NCBI GenBank assembly: GCA_023213395.1
Contig: CM041465.1
Span: 149,551,741-149,615,740 of the forward strand
Reading direction: 5' to 3'
Length of the DNA: 64,000 nt
From: Cycas panzhihuaensis
Taxonomy: Eukaryota; Cycadophyta
Below the pieces are notes generated by a model that saw only the letters and a list, made by a program, of their open reading frames with translations, searched no databases and had not been told where the DNA came from. The first letter of the stretch is position 1. Each line of letters begins with the position of its first letter. Of this stretch, positions 60,670 to 64,000 are shown in pieces. The translations under genes were made by a program, and so were the position numbers.

Positions 60670-60950
60670 TTATACTAACCCCTCACTAATTAATTCCTGT
60701 AACTTTCCTTCATCAATCATTCTATCTCCAAATCTAATTCTTATCTTTCTTATGATATTAAATATATTCACTGATAGAGGTAGTAGAGATAACCCAGGAC
60801 CATCTGCTACTACATGGGTGATATATGATAAATTAGAAAACTTTCTCTCATCCACTAGTTTAGTTTTACCTAGATCAACCAATAATGAAGCCAAATATTT
60901 TGCTAATATAAGAATTATTTGAGATTTCTTAGTTTCATGATGATCTTATT
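60670..60950 (-). pseudogene. Antisense reading frame downstream of Tat-B pol
   Basis: A minus-strand frame open for about 90 codons (longest ATG form 60,894-60,670): LILAKYLASLLVDLGKTKLV, FSNLSYITHVVADGPGLSLL, NIFNIIRKIRIRFGDRMIDE. It looks protein-like (regular hydrophobic spacing, charged ends) but I cannot name its family. It lies between pol and the 3' end, antisense, exactly where Tat-A carries its antisense gene, so it may be the remnant of a comparable gene. Upstream it is closed by a TAA. Confidence 0.4.
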
Positions 60951-61075
60951 ATTATCTATTCTGATTCTCAAGTTATCATCTATCAGTTGGTTGGTATCTA
61001 TTAAATCCATTCTCAATAGCTCCTTACCCTTCACCATTAGGCTTCGTTATTAATATCCTTATTCTCTTTGGTTAC

Positions 61076-63595
61076 TGTTTCCCAGCTATTGGGAATAGAC
61101 TTGCGACACATCGACACAGGTTTGTGCAGGTATATGCCTTTACTTTGCTTGCTTATGATCGCTGCAGTAATTGGGAATGGTTTGCTTGACATGTGCCTGC
61201 CCATATGCACCTGTTTGATTGCTTGTTCATTATGCATGTGCCTAACGGCACCTTTTAGCCTATGACGACTCACAGCGGGGGCATTCATTAGCGAATGCAA
61301 CACCCCGTATGGCATACGACCACTCACGATGTCTCCATGGTCTTTCGGGATGCTTTTTCTAGCCTGTTTATTCTTGTTGCCACATGCCGCTTATGTTGCA
61401 AACCCTTTCTAAGCCTGGTTTAACCCTTAGTTAGGTCTTTTTGCACCGCTTGAGTACTTGCCCATGGCCTAAAACTGCTCTTAACTAATGTATTTTGAGT
61501 TTAACCTATGGTTTTAGCTTAAAAACCTGATTTCTTGCTTTAATTTTCTGTTTTTTTGAGTTTCGGGTCCGTACCGCGGTAAACTAAGCGATCACGGAGT
61601 TTCGGTGATGCAGCTAAGTTTGCAGATCTGCTTGAAATTTGAAAAAAAAGAGAAACCACGACGATGGCGCGATTTTTGCGAATCTGGCGTGGCTCCCATC
61701 GGTTGGGCGCGGGGCCCCAACGTTCACTTGCTTCACTCAAGACATAAAACCATTTTTTCATTCATTGGCTTCATTATTCACCTCACTTTTCAAGTTTCTA
61801 GAGCATTTTCTTCACAAAAGACAAAGAACAAAAAGCGGTGATAAGAGACATCCTTCTACAATTTGTGGGACGGAGGCACCAAGGGCTGCTATTCTTTGGA
61901 GATACTGAGGCCATTCTTTGCCCCTACGGAGCTCCAATACAAGCACTCTTCCTCCTCACACATATTGAAGGCTCCCAAGAGGATTTTGCACCAAGAAAGA
62001 TCATTGCATGGAGCCATTTCCATCTCATTTTCTTGCATGAGGCTCTACTACCTTATTCTCTTGTAAGGGACATGCAACAACACCTCATAGGCATTGGTTG
62101 GACCGCTACTCTAAGCTTCCAAGGACCTACATGCTCTCATTTCTCACCATTAGAGGTATTTGGTGTCATTTCTTAAGTGTTTTTACTTGCTTTTTTGTAT
62201 TATTTTACTTGCAACTCTTTGCTTCCTTTTGTATATGCATTTTCTTGGTTTCCCCTTAGCTATTTCATGCAAGGAACCATAGTATTTGTGGCCTATTAGA
62301 GTGTTATCCAAGGATAGGCTTAGTTTCCCATTTTTTCTTCCACTCATCCTTCTTCTCCCATCATTCTCTTTCGCCATTTCTTGGGCAAACCGGCATAAAG
62401 GGTTACACGAGGGTTTGAGGGAGTTTAGGCGGGGTTCCGTCCCCCATTGCCGTCCTACTCCCCAAGGGTTCCGTCCCTTTTCCTCTCCCCCTTTATTTCC
62501 CGCTTTTGCTTAAGGAATAGGGCTAGAGAGGCTTTGGAGAATCGGTTGAGTGCTCACCTTGGCATATGCTACCCGTTGCTCCATGATCTTTTTGTCGCAT
62601 GCTAGCATCATTTCCCTTACATTCTGTGGAGACCTCTCGTGGGTGAGTTAGCCATCTCGAGGCTATACTCAACCCCATTCGGGGTGCGTTTGTGGTGTGT
62701 GACCTTGGCATGCCTATCGTGTGACTTTGTTTCTTTTTATTACATGATAGTGCTTAACTATGTCCTTTTAGCTTAGTTTGCTTTACTTGCAACATATATA
62801 CATATATCTTTTGTATCCCGTAGCCTCTCTTGCGAGAGGAAGGTATTCTGCTTATTTGCTGCAGGAGCGTTCGGAACGAAGGGGCGCATAGGGTCGACCA
62901 TTCTTGGGTCGGCTTGTTTGGTGCGTTCTCCCTCTGTTTATGTCGCTTTGAGCTTTATTTTACATCATTTCGATCTAGTTAGTGTTTATTTGCTTTCGGG
63001 GAGGTAAGTGATCCCCATCACGCTTGCAACCGTCGCATACGAGGAGGGCGACGGGAGGAAGCGCAACCGTGGGCGGACACTGCGTCTCATTAACCGCCGG
63101 ATCCGGTATTCTCGCTCACCTTCCATACTCCTTTTCGTGCTCTTCGTTTCTTTACATTTGCTTTAGTAGTTAAAGAACATAAGAAAAAGGGGAAGAAATA
63201 ACTATTTATTTTGTACTTGCTTTTACTCTGCATTTGCTTTACTTGCACATTTCTTTGCTATACCCGCGTATTATGGTATTTGAGATCCTTTGGACCGATC
63301 CCTCCTTAGCGCTCTTGCACATATCTTACTGCGACATGTTTGGTTGGTTACCCTTCGCCGCTTTCTCATTGCCTTGAGAAGTAGCGGCGTCAGTTCCTTT
63401 TCCCCTTCCGGCCATCCGAAGGGTAGGAGGGTCTCGCCTTGCACGGCTACACAGAGCAACCAGCACCTTGCGATCCGTGCATCGCCTCCGGCCGCGGACG
63501 TCCGCGGTATGATCCTCGTTCTTTAGCCTATTAGCCTTGTGGTTTTGTGTCCTTCCCGCTAGGCGTTGGATCATTGCCCCGTGGAGAGCGTTTCA
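61076..63595 (+). repeat. 5' LTR of Tat-C
   Basis: Begins TGTTTCCCAGCTATTGGG and ends GAGAGCGTTTCA, one base before the primer site. It is alignable with the Tat-A LTR in blocks (start, CAGGT.NGTGCAGGTAT, AGCCTATGACGACT, GTGGCTC, CTTGCGAGAGGAAGG versus CTTCGGGAAGAG) but is clearly another subfamily. Confidence 0.85.
61281..61298 (+). other. U3 hairpin of the Tat-C LTR
   Basis: GCATTC (61,281-61,286) pairs with GAATGC (61,293-61,298) over ATTAGC; GGGG (61,277-61,280) and CCCC (61,303-61,306) can extend it. Counterpart of 31,712-31,730 in Tat-A. Confidence 0.55.
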
Positions 63596-63596
63596 C

Positions 63597-63616
63597 TGGC
63601 GACCATCTTTGAGGGC
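63597..63616 (+). other. Primer binding site of Tat-C
   Basis: TGGCGACCATCTTTGAGGGC, the same first ten bases as in Tat-A, one base inside the LTR. Confidence 0.75.
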
Positions 63617-63771
63617 CGATGAGGGCTAAATCCGCCTCCCCTTCTTGTGGTGCTCTTGCCTTTAGGTGAGTCCGCGTTCCGTGGTCCTAGTTGGGTAAAC
63701 CCCAACGTGTTTGCATTACCCCCTTTCTTCTTTCGTCTCGTTTCTTCTAACGCCGCTCGTAAGGGCGTTGC

Positions 63772-64000
63772 ATGCGACGTTTCTCGCGTCGTTTGCGAGG
63801 CTTGCCGCCGCTGTCGGAAGACCGAGCGTCTTGTCCCGTTCCATTGTCGAATCCCAATTCGACCATGGAAGGTTATCCCTCCGATTGGGCCTCTGGTCCC
63901 ATGAGTTCGGAGCTCGGGAGTTCCCTCGTCATCCGGGAATCCGCCCATGAGGGCGATGATTCCATATACTACCCGGACGACCATTTCCACCCGGATGACT
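63772..64000 (+). CDS. Tat-C gag, N-terminal part (runs off the window)
   Basis: From ATG 63,772 the frame is open for 76 codons to the edge, with no stop: MRRFSRRLRGLPPLSED, then STMEGYPSDWASGPM and EGDDSIYYPDDHFHPDD. Tat-A gag has the same landmarks (MRRFSRRLRGLPPL, PTMEGYSSDW, EGDDPLYYPND), and sequence kept at protein level between two LTR subfamilies supports real coding. The basic N-terminus and the acidic stretch after it are lineage features of unknown role. The overlapping minus-strand frame 63,571-63,990 is a shadow. Confidence 0.78.
   Translation, partial: MRRFSRRLRGLPPLSEDRASCPVPLSNPNSTMEGYPSDWASGPMSSELGSSLVIRESAHEGDDSIYYPDDHFHPDD

Larger units (their letters stand above)
50554..61075 (+). 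mobile_element. Tat-B, decayed Tat/Ogre-type Ty3/gypsy element
   Basis: Plus-strand order: putative LTR, primer site (52,839), gag, protease, spacer, RT, RNase H, integrase ending at TAA 59,729-59,731, then a 3' region with an antisense frame. Gag capsid, protease, spacer and integrase end are clearly related to Tat-A. The left border is tentative (TGTTTCC at 50,554). The 3' LTR was not found: Tat-C begins at 61,076, so the end may be displaced beyond the window. The element is AT-rich compared with Tat-A and Tat-C, as expected after long decay of methylated cytosines. Confidence 0.75.
61076..64000 (+). mobile_element. Tat-C, 5' end of a third Tat-type element (cut by the window edge)
   Basis: A 2.52-kb LTR, a primer site and an open gag start run to the end of the window. 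The family is close to Tat-A: the same terminal TGTTTCC, the block AGCCTATGACGACT, the primer-site form and MRRFSRRLRGLPPL. GC-rich and little decayed, so probably the youngest insertion visible. It appears to sit in the 3' part of Tat-B; the target duplication cannot be tested here. Confidence 0.85.

Noticed and set aside
61037-63574. Open frames in the Tat-C LTR on both strands
   Set aside because: They lie wholly in LTR sequence, overlap on both strands and match nothing I can recognise; the only supported coding start is 63,772.

Overview
This window is plant nuclear DNA made almost entirely of LTR retrotransposons of very different ages, inserted into one another. I found no host gene apart from a captured fragment, and no rRNA, tRNA or CRISPR. 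The evidence for a plant is the set of families: Ty1/copia elements with initiator-Met primer binding sites, chromovirus-type Ty3/gypsy relics, GC-rich Tat/Ogre-type gypsy elements with LTRs of about 2.5 kb, a tRNA-derived SINE, and a captured plant-mobile-domain-like reading frame. The many deeply decayed but still recognisable old copies suggest a large, slowly purged genome, such as a gymnosperm; that is inference. All boundaries, domains and identities were read by eye; nothing was aligned or searched.

First nest (1 to about 24,060). A very old minus-strand gypsy relic (Gypsy-alpha) is cut into pieces. Its order from right to left is gag (23,700-24,060), gag end (18,981-19,631), protease/RT (17,618-18,980), RNase H (8,302-8,622) and integrase (1-515, running off the window). 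It is interrupted by Copia-4 (19,632-23,699, minus), Copia-3 (8,623-17,617, minus) and Copia-1 (516-8,301, minus). Copia-3 is itself interrupted by Copia-2 (10,323-17,033, plus), which carries a 2.55-kb AT-rich microsatellite.

Second nest (about 25,560-46,600). A second minus-strand chromovirus relic (Gypsy-beta) is interrupted by a non-coding LTR element (LARD-5, 26,368-30,680) and by Tat-A (31,531-45,665, plus). Tat-A is complete end to end, with TG...CA LTRs and a perfect 5-bp target duplication GTTTC. It keeps gag, protease and the edges of pol but has lost the RT, RNase H and integrase core. Downstream of pol it carries an antisense gene resembling a plant mobile domain protein, and a separate archaeal-type RNase H relic.

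Right part (47,000-64,000). Here lie a gypsy LTR/primer-site scrap, a SINE with a 19-bp target duplication, a copia gag scrap, and Tat-B (about 50,554-61,075, plus), a decayed relative of Tat-A that still shows the whole gag-PR-RT-RH-IN order. Tat-C (61,076 to the edge) has a full LTR, a primer site and an open gag start. The Tat elements stand out as GC-rich islands (Tat-A, Tat-C) in AT-rich DNA. Comparing them reveals LTR palindromes and a U3 hairpin whose two arms change together between families.
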